Source: Chlamydia trachomatis
GTDB lineage: Bacteria > Chlamydiota > Chlamydiia > Chlamydiales > JAAKFR01
Length of the DNA: 12,749 nucleotides
Direction of reading: 5' to 3'
Assembly: GCA_945861315.1 (NCBI GenBank)
Contig: CAMAUB010000022.1
Coordinates: 1-12,749 of the forward strand
Shown here: piece after piece, positions 1 through 7,303 of the stretch
Layout of the letters: the number at the start of each line of letters is the position of its first letter
Numbering within the stretch: position 1 is the stretch's first letter
Position numbers and translations under genes: made by a program
Notes under the pieces: model-generated
The model's input: the letters and a program-made list of their open reading frames with translations, nothing else
What the model was told of the DNA's origin: nothing
The model's database searches: none

Positions 1-1401
1 AGTTTGGTTGGCTTTCACATCTGAAATCGTAAGCCCTCCTGTATGGTAGGCTAGATTTGAAATGGATATTAAAAATTGTGTCTTTGCGTTTACCATTTGA
101 ATTTGTGCTGACGTTAGAGCTTCATTTGCCATCATCAAGTCAATAATTGTTGTGACCCCATGAGTGTAATTTGCAAAAGCAACTTGTTGGTTTTTATTTG
201 CTATCTCAACGTAATTGCAACTGTACTTCAAAATTTGTGTATTGGCAATGAATTCATAATAATTGGTCAATACTTCTAAATAGGCTTGTAGCTCATCGTC
301 ATCAAGTACTGCTTGAGCGGCAAGCAATTGAGCTTGCGCTTTCCGAATAGCATTGATGTCAGCAAAAGCACTAAAAAGAGGAATATCAAGGGTGAATTGT
401 AAGTTGTAGTTCGCGTTAAATGTTAAATTATTTAAAGAGACTTTGCTTCCAGATGTCGTATTAGTCAATGTAGGAAGAAAAGCAGAGCGAGCAGATCGGA
501 TATTAGCGCGCTGCTCTAGAATAAAGGCGCGCGCAGCTTTAAGATCCGCTCGGTGTTCTTTAGCGGTTCTTAAAAGGGCAGCCATATCTGCGCACACCGC
601 TCTAGTCTCAATTTTTTCAGGTAAAGTTGCAGCAGAAATACAGCTGTCAGGGGGTAATCCTAACGATTGAACAAGAGTGATATAGCTGATATTCAGAATT
701 TTTCGAGCATTTTCTAGTGCGATTTGTGTTTGAAGTAAACTGGTTTCAGCTTGAAGTTGGTCAGATAAATTATGAACTCCTGTAGCTGTTAATGCAGATG
801 CTGCTTTAAAAGTAGTTAATCGAAACTTAACTGAATCTTCCTGTGCACGAAAAATGCCAAGAGCATTTACATAGGCATAGTAGTTCAAGATGGTCGATAG
901 CATGACAGTTTGCACTTCCCAATTATATTGCCAATTCGCTTCAGCAAGTGCGGCAATTGCAGAGGCGAGCGTCGCATTTCGTCCCCCGAAGTCAAACATA
1001 AGGTAGGTGGTTGAAAAGCCGAGTGAGTAAGTTTTTTGAAAGTTGAGCGATTCGATATTCAAATCGACTGCAGAAAATTGCTCTTGTTGCCATAACGCCT
1101 GAAAGTCAATCTTAGGAATGTAGGCACCACGCGCAGTACCAAGTTGTGCAGCGGCTTCTTTTGCGTTATACCAAGACTGACGTGTTTTTGGACTGTTTTG
1201 TAGTGCAATATTAACAAGTTCAGAAAGTGAAAGCTCCTCATTTGGATCTGGAAAACAAAGCTCAACAGTTTCTGAACTACAAGAATATGTGTCAGTGATT
1301 GGAAACTTTGCGCAAGGGGGTGGCGGACATGGGGGATTCGGCATGTAAAAAGCGCAGCCGCTACAAAACAAAACCAAAAAGATGAAAACACAATGGTTCA
1401 T
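1..1401 (-). CDS. TolC-family outer-membrane efflux lipoprotein, C-terminus beyond the window
   Basis: Reading from the ATG at 1401, the frame stays open for 467 codons to the left edge, so this is a 5'-complete but 3'-truncated gene. The N-terminus (MNHCVFIFLVLFCSGC) is a short lipoprotein signal with a likely lipobox ending at Cys16, followed by a Pro/Cys-rich stretch. The rest is the helical, Ala/Gln/Asn-rich pattern of the OEP/TolC/NodT family in two related halves. Each half has a Tyr/Phe-rich strand segment (YSLGFSTTYLMFDFGG around 125-140; YNLQFTLDIPLFSAFADI around 335-352) followed by long helices. By family it would be an outer-membrane channel for efflux or type I secretion, working with an inner-membrane pump and adaptor that are not visible here. 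A strong GGGGAG Shine-Dalgarno lies 7 nt before the start. It is the last visible gene of an oppA-phhB-tolC group, 32 bp after the pterin dehydratase gene. Substrate unknown. Confidence 0.88.
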   Translation of the reverse strand, partial: MNHCVFIFLVLFCSGCAFYMPNPPCPPPPCAKFPITDTYSCSSETVELCFPDPNEELSLSELVNIALQNSPKTRQSWYNAKEAAAQLGTARGAYIPKIDFQALWQQEQFSAVDLNIESLNFQKTYSLGFSTTYLMFDFGGRNATLASAIAALAEANWQYNWEVQTVMLSTILNYYAYVNALGIFRAQEDSVKFRLTTFKAASALTATGVHNLSDQLQAETSLLQTQIALENARKILNISYITLVQSLGLPPDSCISAATLPEKIETRAVCADMAALLRTAKEHRADLKAARAFILEQRANIRSARSAFLPTLTNTTSGSKVSLNNLTFNANYNLQFTLDIPLFSAFADINAIRKAQAQLLAAQAVLDDDELQAYLEVLTNYYEFIANTQILKYSCNYVEIANKNQQVAFANYTHGVTTIIDLMMANEALTSAQIQMVNAKTQFLISISNLAYHTGGLTISDVKANQT

Positions 1402-1408
1402 CTATTTT

Positions 1409-1414
1409 CTCCCC
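1409..1414 (-). promoter_or_regulatory. Strong ribosome binding site of the TolC-like gene
   Basis: On the minus strand GGGGAG stands 7 nt upstream of the ATG at 1401-1399. It fixes the start of a gene that is otherwise open to the window edge, and it is one of the few clear Shine-Dalgarno sites in this window. Confidence 0.7.
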
Positions 1415-1433
1415 TTCCCCCTCGGTTATAAGA

Positions 1434-1760
1434 TTAAAGAGAAATTTTGTCGATTTTTGCGGCTAAAATAAAATCTGCTTTGGTCAGTCCATTGACTGCA
1501 CTTGTCCAAATTGCTATGCGTACACGTTGCCAAGATAGATGAATGTCAGGGTGATGCCCTTCCTCCTCTCCAAGGTTAGCAACCAAATTTGTAAAGGCTA
1601 ACCTTTTTGAAAACTCTTTAAATGGAAAAGTTTTTTCCAGATGGTGACCATTGATCACTTCCCATCCTTCGGATAGCTGTGCTTTTAAATCAATTTGAGT
1701 TTGCTCTTGTAATGATTCTTGCTTTCCACTGGAAGAACATTTTTGTTTTGATAAATTCAT
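1434..1760 (-). CDS. phhB: Pterin-4a-carbinolamine dehydratase-like protein (PCD/DCoH family)
   Basis: This is a 108-aa protein of typical PCD length. Enzymes of the family dehydrate 4a-hydroxy-tetrahydropterin, recycling the cofactor of aromatic amino acid hydroxylases; other members have roles in pterin metabolism that are less clear. The family signature is visible as EEEGHHPDIHLSW (65-77), with the paired His69-His70, then Pro71 and Trp77, and a GLTKAD tail (91-96). An oddity: in the usual pattern the tenth residue after the aromatic residue is His or Trp, commonly in a T-H dipeptide before GLT. Here that position is Ser87 (WTSAVNGLT), so a residue of the active-site trio seems to be missing and activity may be reduced or changed. 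The first 20 residues are polar and probably disordered. An AAAGG sequence lies about 11 nt before the ATG. It sits between oppA (41-bp gap) and the TolC-like gene and is probably co-transcribed with them. No hydroxylase gene is visible nearby. Confidence 0.88.
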   Translation of the reverse strand: MNLSKQKCSSSGKQESLQEQTQIDLKAQLSEGWEVINGHHLEKTFPFKEFSKRLAFTNLVANLGEEEGHHPDIHLSWQRVRIAIWTSAVNGLTKADFILAAKIDKISL

Positions 1761-1801
1761 ACTTAAAATGACCTTTGATTTTTCAAGTTAATTGTGTATA
1801 C

Positions 1802-3340
1802 CTAATCCTCAATATAGGCATGTTTAAAGTCAAGATCACAAAGTTTCGACATGTAGACTCCCTTAAGGTGAGTCTTTTTCAGATAGCATGCCGTTGAGTG
1901 GTAGAGAGGAGCAATCGGCGCCTCTTCAAGAATTAGCGCTTCCGCCTTCACAACAAACTCAGCTCTTTTTTCTAAAGAAGTTGCAGAAATTGCCGCATCA
2001 ATCAACTTGACATACTCTGGGTTTGTCCATCCTGTATCATTTGCAGAACCAAGAGGGTGTTCATTGGTATATCTATAGGGTTCTAAAAGTGCTATAGGAT
2101 CTGAAAATTCACTGATCCATCCTCTGCCTCCAACTTGGTAGTTGCGATGTGCAAGCCGGTCAAGAAACACATTCCATTCATAGCTTTGCAGTGCAACTTT
2201 AATATTGAAGAGCTTGTTCCACTGTTGTTGTACAACTTGGGCCAATTTTTGATGCTTTTCACTTCTAGAAAAAATCAGTGTGACAGGTGGCATTGTCTCT
2301 CTAGTCCACCCCATCTGTTCAAGGCCAGCTTCAAAAAGAGAGAGGGGGGAATCTTCTTCCATCTTGGCAATAAAAGCGCTTTCTAAACAAGGAGGGATAA
2401 GTCGAGATGCAATCGCTTGATTAGCTTGTAGAATGTCATCGATGAGCTCTCTTCGATTGATCGCCTTTGAAAATGCTTGTCGTATCTTTTGGCAATTAAA
2501 AGGTGGAGCGAGCGTATTGAATTTATAACAATATGTTCCAGCAATGGGGAGCATGAAAAGCTCTTTGGAGCGTGTTTGTTTTAAAGAGGGAAGAGCTTCT
2601 GGAGGAATGCTCGAATTTGGAGAACCTGCCCAGTCAAGCTCTCCACTTTCATACATATTAAGCTCAGTATGCTCATCTTCAATCATTGTGATTGTAATCT
2701 CTTCTAGCAAGAGTGACTTTGAATCCCAATAGGTTGAGTTTTTTCTAACCGTAAGTTCACTTCCATGCTGCCATTTCACAAGGCAAAAAGGGCCGCTTGA
2801 AAAAAGCCCTTCTTTAACAGGGAAGTAAATAGGGTGAGTCAACATTTCCAAGAAATAGGGAGAAGGGTGCTCAAGTTCAACAACAAGCTCTCGCTCAGAT
2901 TTTGCAAAAACGCCTATATCTGTTAAGGGAGCTTGCCCCTGCTTTGCTGCAGCCCCATTTTTAAGAAGATAGAGAAGGTGAACCATTTCAGCTGGAAAAG
3001 AGGGGTCTAATGAGGATTTCCAGGTTCTTTCAAAGTCGAAGGCACAGATAGGTGATCCATCACTCCAGTACGCTTCACGCAAGGTAAAGGTATATTTTTT
3101 TTGATCTTCCGAAACGCTATAACTCTCAGCTAGTGCAGGAATAATTCCTTCTTCTTCCAGACGATAAAGCCCCTCATAGAGCATACGAGCTACGGTTAAA
3201 GAAGGGAGGTCTCGTGCTAGGCGAGGGTCTAATGAGGTTGGTTCACTATGAAAATTGAGTTTAATTGACTGATGATTAACCTCTTTTTGACAGCTTGCCA
3301 AACATAAAAAAAAGAGCAAAAAAGATCTCATTGCCGACAT
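1802..3340 (-). CDS. oppA: Oligopeptide ABC transporter substrate-binding lipoprotein (SBP family 5)
   Basis: A family 5 extracellular solute-binding protein, the periplasmic receptor of an Opp/Dpp-type peptide ABC transporter. The ATG chosen gives 512 aa, the normal family length. An in-frame GTG at 3367 would add nine residues; neither start has a clear Shine-Dalgarno, and ATG at 3331 is a further option. The N-terminus is a lipoprotein signal (FLLFFLCLASC, lipobox LASC), predicting a lipid-anchored protein facing the periplasm. Family features include the EPTSLDPRLA segment shortly after the Cys, MLYEGLYRL, FTLREAYWSDGSP, and a C-terminal GRGWISEFSDPIALLEPY followed by WTNPEYVKLIDAA. Chlamydiae carry several OppA paralogs that feed on host peptides or recycled muropeptides; the ligand cannot be told here. 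No permease or ATPase gene is adjacent, so this looks like an orphan binding protein. It is the first gene of the minus-strand group and is divergent from CPAF. Confidence 0.92.
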   Translation of the reverse strand: MSAMRSFLLFFLCLASCQKEVNHQSIKLNFHSEPTSLDPRLARDLPSLTVARMLYEGLYRLEEEGIIPALAESYSVSEDQKKYTFTLREAYWSDGSPICAFDFERTWKSSLDPSFPAEMVHLLYLLKNGAAAKQGQAPLTDIGVFAKSERELVVELEHPSPYFLEMLTHPIYFPVKEGLFSSGPFCLVKWQHGSELTVRKNSTYWDSKSLLLEEITITMIEDEHTELNMYESGELDWAGSPNSSIPPEALPSLKQTRSKELFMLPIAGTYCYKFNTLAPPFNCQKIRQAFSKAINRRELIDDILQANQAIASRLIPPCLESAFIAKMEEDSPLSLFEAGLEQMGWTRETMPPVTLIFSRSEKHQKLAQVVQQQWNKLFNIKVALQSYEWNVFLDRLAHRNYQVGGRGWISEFSDPIALLEPYRYTNEHPLGSANDTGWTNPEYVKLIDAAISATSLEKRAEFVVKAEALILEEAPIAPLYHSTACYLKKTHLKGVYMSKLCDLDFKHAYIED

Positions 3341-3445
3341 CTTAGAGTAGAAAAAGTTTCTTTTCACGCATTATATTGGGTTCATTGACTTTTTTCCTCT
3401 TATAGTAGACACTACTTTGCTTTGTCTTAACACAGAGTCTTTGTT
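3341..3445. promoter_or_regulatory. Divergent intergenic region between oppA and CPAF, probable promoters for both
   Basis: This 105-bp AT-rich gap must hold the start signals for two diverging transcripts. On the minus strand TTAAGA and TACTAT, separated by 17 nt, form a modest sigma70-like promoter for oppA. On the plus strand TATAGT at 3401-3406 matches a -10 box in five of six bases for CPAF, but the upstream half (TTGGGT at 3376, 19-nt spacer) is poor. No Shine-Dalgarno is obvious before the CPAF ATG. The calls rest only on consensus matching. Confidence 0.35.
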
Positions 3446-5212
3446 ATGAAATTTCGGTCTCTTATTACATTTTTATTTATATTTTCTTTAGCAACGAGTT
3501 TTGTCTCTTCTAATAATAGTAAAGTTCAAAAAAGAATGTTTACTGAATTAGACTTTATTAAAAATGTTTTTGAAGTAAAATATGCCCCACTCGAATGGAA
3601 AAAATCTTTTGCAGGATTTGATCTTGATAAGACATTTGATAGAGCCAAAAAAAGAGTGAATAGTGAGACTTCTACAAAGCAGTTTCAACAGATTTTGCGC
3701 GATGCATTCAACGCATCTTGTGACTATCATGTAGGTGTTAGCTTCTATTCTACAGAGTCAGCAAGCTTGCCTTTTCTTGTCCAAGGAGCTGAGGGGCGCT
3801 ATTTTCTAAGCTATATCGATAGAGGACAGCTACCACGCTCGTTCTTTTCTTATCAAGTAGGGGATGAGATTGTTGAGTTTGATAATCAACCTATAGACCA
3901 AGTCATTCAAAACATTCGTTTAGAAGAACTTGGAAGTGGAAATACTCTTGAAACAGATCAAGCGCTTTCAGAGAAAATATTGACAAACAGAATTGGAGAG
4001 AGGGGGCATACAGTTCCATCTGGACCAGTTCAAGTGAAGTTCAAACGAAAGAAAAATGATTATTTAGAAACAGTGAATCTTGAATGGGATTATGTTCCAG
4101 AACATGTAAAAGAGACAACATCTCTCAATCAAACGACCAAATCAGCTGTTATCTTCTCTGATTGGAAGAAAAATCCAAAGCGTTGTCTTTATCAGAGTGA
4201 TCTTTTTCAAAAGATGATGGTCTATCCACAATGGAAACGCTCTTATGTAGGAGGTTCTTTGGATCTTGACAATCGTCACCAGTTAGGCTCGCGTAAAAGC
4301 TATATTCCTGCTCTTGGGAAGAAGATCTGGCAAACCTCAAAAGAGGATGTCTTTGATGCCTATATCTTCCAATCCCCATCTGGCCATAATGTTGGTTACA
4401 TCCGCATTGCAAGCTATTTAGGAGATGAGCCGGAGGCTGTAGAGTTTTGCAAGTGGATCAAATTTTTAGAAGAAAATTCAGATGCTCTTGTCATTGACCA
4501 GATCAATAACCCAGGAGGCTCTCTCTTCTATCTCTACTCACTTGCGGCAGCTTTGACAGACTACCCTTTGGCAACTCCAAAGCATCGTATCACCTTAACT
4601 CAAGATGAGATCTATATGGCTGTCTCGTATCTCCCTTCTTTAGATGACGTTAAAACAGAGAGTGAAGCTAAGGAAGCTATAGGAAATACACTAGGTGGCT
4701 ACCCAGTCACTATGGAAACTGTCGATCTTATGAGAGGCTTTTTCCGCTTTTTAATTAAGGAGTGGAATGAAGGAAAGCTTTATACCGATCCAACCTACCT
4801 TTTTGGAGTGGATGAGATTCAACCTCACCCAGATGGCCACTACACAAAACCAATTCTTCTTTTAACCAATAGTCTTGACTTCTCTGGAGGAGATTTTTTT
4901 CCTGCGATTATGCAAGATAATAAGCGTGTCACAATTTTAGGAGAGAGAACAGCTGGAGCTGGAGGATATGTGATGGAAACCTGGTATCCCAACCAAAATG
5001 GAGTGGCAGAGTTTCATCTTACAGCCTCATTGGCACAAAGAGTAGATCAAAACCCCATTGAAAATCTTGGCGTGATTCCAGACATTCTCTATTCATTGAC
5101 AATCAATGATATGGAACATAACTATCAAGAGTATGTTGACGAGATTCTCAAAACAGTTGAATCGATTCTTCCTATAAGTGATACTAGCTGCAATGAAACT
5201 GCTATTATCTAA
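3446..5212 (+). CDS. cpa: CPAF-family serine protease (chlamydial protease-like activity factor, peptidase S41-like)
   Basis: The 588-aa protein matches C. trachomatis CPAF (CT858, about 600 aa, from memory) along its whole length. CPAF is secreted into the inclusion and the host cytosol and degrades host and chlamydial proteins. An N-terminal signal peptide (MKFRSLITFLFIFSLATS) fits export by Sec. The segment VKYAPLEWKKSF near residue 44 is CPAF-like. A catalytic His lies in DYHVGVSFYSTESASLPF (His95), the nucleophile in LDFSGGDFFP (Ser480) and the Glu in NPIENLGV (Glu539), so the catalytic triad is intact. Other matching blocks are VGDEIVEFDNQPI (PDZ-like, about 138-150), IDQINNPGGSLFYLYSL (350-366), PKHRITLTQDEIY and RTAGAGGYV. 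Residues about 225-290 align with the internal segment that C. trachomatis CPAF removes on dimerisation and self-activation. Its last 20 bp overlap ispH, as expected for co-transcription. Confidence 0.93.
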   Translation: MKFRSLITFLFIFSLATSFVSSNNSKVQKRMFTELDFIKNVFEVKYAPLEWKKSFAGFDLDKTFDRAKKRVNSETSTKQFQQILRDAFNASCDYHVGVSFYSTESASLPFLVQGAEGRYFLSYIDRGQLPRSFFSYQVGDEIVEFDNQPIDQVIQNIRLEELGSGNTLETDQALSEKILTNRIGERGHTVPSGPVQVKFKRKKNDYLETVNLEWDYVPEHVKETTSLNQTTKSAVIFSDWKKNPKRCLYQSDLFQKMMVYPQWKRSYVGGSLDLDNRHQLGSRKSYIPALGKKIWQTSKEDVFDAYIFQSPSGHNVGYIRIASYLGDEPEAVEFCKWIKFLEENSDALVIDQINNPGGSLFYLYSLAAALTDYPLATPKHRITLTQDEIYMAVSYLPSLDDVKTESEAKEAIGNTLGGYPVTMETVDLMRGFFRFLIKEWNEGKLYTDPTYLFGVDEIQPHPDGHYTKPILLLTNSLDFSGGDFFPAIMQDNKRVTILGERTAGAGGYVMETWYPNQNGVAEFHLTASLAQRVDQNPIENLGVIPDILYSLTINDMEHNYQEYVDEILKTVESILPISDTSCNETAII

Positions 5213-6119
5213 GCCTCGTGGGTTTTGTGCAGGTGTTGTACGTGCAATTGAAATCGTTGAAAAGGCTCTAGAAATTTGGGGAGCTCCCATCTATGTAAAA
5301 CATGAGATTGTTCACAATCGCCATGTAGTTGATCAGTTGCGCAAGCGCGGCGCCATTTTCATTGAGGATCTTTCAGCTGTCCCAAAAGGCTCACGACTCA
5401 TCTATTCTGCACATGGCGTTTCCCCGCAAGTACGCATTGAAGCTAAAGAGCGTGGCCTGATCGAAATTGATGCAACCTGTGGTCTTGTCACCAAAGTTCA
5501 CTCGGCAGCCAAGCGGTTTGCTAACAAAGGATACCACATTATTTTAGTGGGGCATAAAACACATGTTGAAGTCATTGGGACAGCAGGGGAAGTGCCTGAT
5601 CAAACAACTATTGTTGAGAATATTGCAGATGTACAGGCACTAAAATTCTCTTCTGAAACACCACTTTTTTTCATCACTCAAACAACGCTTAGTCTTGATG
5701 ATGTTGCTGATGTAACACAAGCTCTTAGAGAAAAATATCCACACATTGAAACCCTGCCAAGCGCTTCGATCTGCTATGCAACGACAAATCGGCAGATGGC
5801 TTTGCGTGAAATCGTTGGAGCGTGTGATCTTATCCTTGTTATTGGGGATGTAACAAGTTCTAATTCTAATCGTCTTTGTGAGGTTGCAATCAAGCGCTTT
5901 GTACCAGCATACCTCATCAATGGTCCAGAAGAGATCGACTCGAAGTGGTTTGAAGGCGTTGATACCATTGGATTGTCAGCGGGAGCTTCCACTCCAGAAA
6001 ATATCGTACAAAGTTGCATTAAACAAATTGAAAAATTTGGAATCGATTCAATTGAGGATGTGGTATTTGCAGTTGAAGATGTCATTTTTCACCTTCCGAA
6101 GCAGTTGACTCAAGTTTAG
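5193..6119 (+). CDS. ispH: 4-hydroxy-3-methylbut-2-enyl diphosphate reductase (IspH/LytB)
   Basis: IspH is the last enzyme of the methylerythritol phosphate pathway. It is an iron-sulfur enzyme in the cytoplasm that reduces HMBPP to IPP and DMAPP, the isoprenoid building blocks. Counting from the chosen ATG (308 aa), all the key residues are present: cluster ligands Cys12 (PRGFCAG), Cys96 (DATCGL) and Cys194 (SICYATTNRQ), substrate-pocket His41, His74 and His124, the proton-relay Glu126 (HVEVIGT), and the SSNSNR and GASTPE motifs. The GTG at 5178 would add five residues, but MKLLLSKPRGFCAG matches the usual family N-terminus, so ATG 5193 is preferred. The start lies inside the end of CPAF (20-bp overlap), which suggests translational coupling; no strong Shine-Dalgarno is present. 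The sequence resembles chlamydial IspH (WGAPIYVKHEIVHNRHVV), and ispH is also CPAF's neighbour in C. trachomatis. Confidence 0.97.
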   Translation: MKLLLSKPRGFCAGVVRAIEIVEKALEIWGAPIYVKHEIVHNRHVVDQLRKRGAIFIEDLSAVPKGSRLIYSAHGVSPQVRIEAKERGLIEIDATCGLVTKVHSAAKRFANKGYHIILVGHKTHVEVIGTAGEVPDQTTIVENIADVQALKFSSETPLFFITQTTLSLDDVADVTQALREKYPHIETLPSASICYATTNRQMALREIVGACDLILVIGDVTSSNSNRLCEVAIKRFVPAYLINGPEEIDSKWFEGVDTIGLSAGASTPENIVQSCIKQIEKFGIDSIEDVVFAVEDVIFHLPKQLTQV

Positions 6120-6140
6120 AGCTTGTGTTAACAAGAAATA

Positions 6141-7115
6141 ATGAAGCGACGTAATTGGCTTGGGTGTTTCCTAAACCCACATCAGAAGCATGTCCCAAGA
6201 GGATTTATTCACTACCTACTTTGGAGGTTTGGATTTTATAATGATTCTGAGCCTTTAGAAGAGATGCCTGAAAACTTCGTTTTTCCAAACGATGAAAAAG
6301 AAGCTGATCTTTCAAGGCCCCATGTAGCTTGGATCAATCATTCAACTTTTTGGGTGATGCTTGATGGGAAGGGAATTTTAGTTGATCCTATTTGGAATAC
6401 ACGCTGCTCTCCTATCTCTTTTATAGGCCCAAAGCGCGAACATCTTCCCTCTCACTCCTTAGAGCAGCTACAAAAAGTTGATTATATCGTGATCAGTCAT
6501 AATCACTACGACCACCTTGATAAGAAAACTGTTAAAAATATTCATAGACTTTATCCAAATGTGACCTGGATTGTTCCGCTTGGTGTGAAAAAGTGGATTC
6601 AAAAAACCCTTCCCAAATCTGAGAAAAATAAAATCGTTGAACTCGACTGGTGGGAAAAATATGAGGCTAAAGACTTTAGATTTATTGCTGTTCCAGCACA
6701 ACACTTCTCTGGACGAGGTCTCCATGATCGCAATCGCTCCCTTTGGATGGGGTGCGTCATTGAATCAGATCACTCGAAAAAACGAGTGTACTTTGCAGGG
6801 GATACGGGATATAATCCATTTGATTTCAGTAAAATAGGAGAGAAATTCGGGTCGTTTGATTTAAGTCTACTCCCCATAGGGGTTTATTCACCACGCCGCT
6901 TTATGCGATCAGTGCATATCAACCCAGAGGAGTCGCTTGCGATACATGGCGAAATTCAGTCAAAGTTGAGCATAGGAGGTCATTTTGGAACCTTCAAGCT
7001 TTCATCCGACTCAATTCATCGCCCCCCGTTTGATCTTTACCGAGCAATGGAGAAGAAAAACTTGTCATGGGAGAAGTTTCGAGTGCTAAAACCAGGCCAA
7101 TACATCAACTGGTAG
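6141..7115 (+). CDS. Metallo-beta-lactamase-fold hydrolase, NAPE-PLD/RomA/UlaG-like
   Basis: A 324-aa metal-dependent hydrolase. The MBL-fold metal site is complete: SHNHYDHLD (His120, His122, Asp124, His125), PAQHFSGRG (His188), YFAGDTGY (Asp221) and GGHFGTF (His281). The features HFSGRGLHDRNRSLW, LPIGVYSPRRFM and HINPEES are typical of the subgroup that includes N-acyl-phosphatidylethanolamine phospholipase D and bacterial RomA. A lipid phosphodiester or lactone substrate is therefore possible, but it cannot be settled from sequence. No signal peptide is evident, though the first 35 residues contain aromatic segments. The gene begins 21 bp after ispH, with only a weak AAGAA-type site before the ATG, and is probably in the same transcript. 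From memory, C. trachomatis has no such gene between CT859 and CT860, so it is extra at this locus. A palindromic element follows its stop codon by 1 bp. Confidence 0.88.
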   Translation: MKRRNWLGCFLNPHQKHVPRGFIHYLLWRFGFYNDSEPLEEMPENFVFPNDEKEADLSRPHVAWINHSTFWVMLDGKGILVDPIWNTRCSPISFIGPKREHLPSHSLEQLQKVDYIVISHNHYDHLDKKTVKNIHRLYPNVTWIVPLGVKKWIQKTLPKSEKNKIVELDWWEKYEAKDFRFIAVPAQHFSGRGLHDRNRSLWMGCVIESDHSKKRVYFAGDTGYNPFDFSKIGEKFGSFDLSLLPIGVYSPRRFMRSVHINPEESLAIHGEIQSKLSIGGHFGTFKLSSDSIHRPPFDLYRAMEKKNLSWEKFRVLKPGQYINW

Positions 7116-7116
7116 G

Positions 7117-7282
7117 TAGACTTCTTGCGTAACTTACCGTGAGTCGGGAAATGAGAAATTTTTGCGTAGATTTTTTTCGTGCGTTTTTTGACATACTCAA
7201 ATGGAGTAGGCGAAAAACGCACGGAAAAAAGATGTGCAAAAAGATCCATTTAACGACCACGGTAAGTTACGCAAGAAGTCTA
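7117..7282. mobile_element. 166-bp MITE-like palindromic element with perfect 24-bp terminal inverted repeats
   Basis: Positions 7117-7140 and 7259-7282 are exact inverted copies (starting TAGACTTCTTGCGTAACTTA). The interior is also an imperfect palindrome: a T-rich block with CGTGCGTTTTTT (7178-7189) faces AAAAACGCACGG (7214-7224), and TTTTTGC faces GCAAAAA, leaving a small central loop near 7190-7211. Both ends carry TA, which fits a TA target duplication as made by IS630/Tc1-mariner-type transposases. No transposase is encoded, so it is a non-autonomous element or an internally deleted insertion sequence. A second copy of the same ends lies at 12167-12217. It stands 1 bp after the hydrolase stop and 22 bp before the methyltransferase ATG. 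Removing it would leave an intergenic gap of about 24 bp, so it probably landed in a former operon junction. Transcribed, it would form a long hairpin. Confidence 0.82.
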
Positions 7283-7303
7283 ATCGTTGTTAATATCCAC
7301 GCC

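Noticed and set aside
1059..1391. 110-aa minus-strand open frame at the start of the TolC-like gene
   Set aside because: It is out of frame with the continuous 467-codon TolC-like frame from 1401, has no family-like pattern and no good ribosome binding site.
7139..7303. 55-residue N-terminal extension of the methyltransferase from GTG 7139
   Set aside because: The added codons lie in or next to the palindromic insertion and encode a sequence without methyltransferase features. The frame being open there is likely chance.
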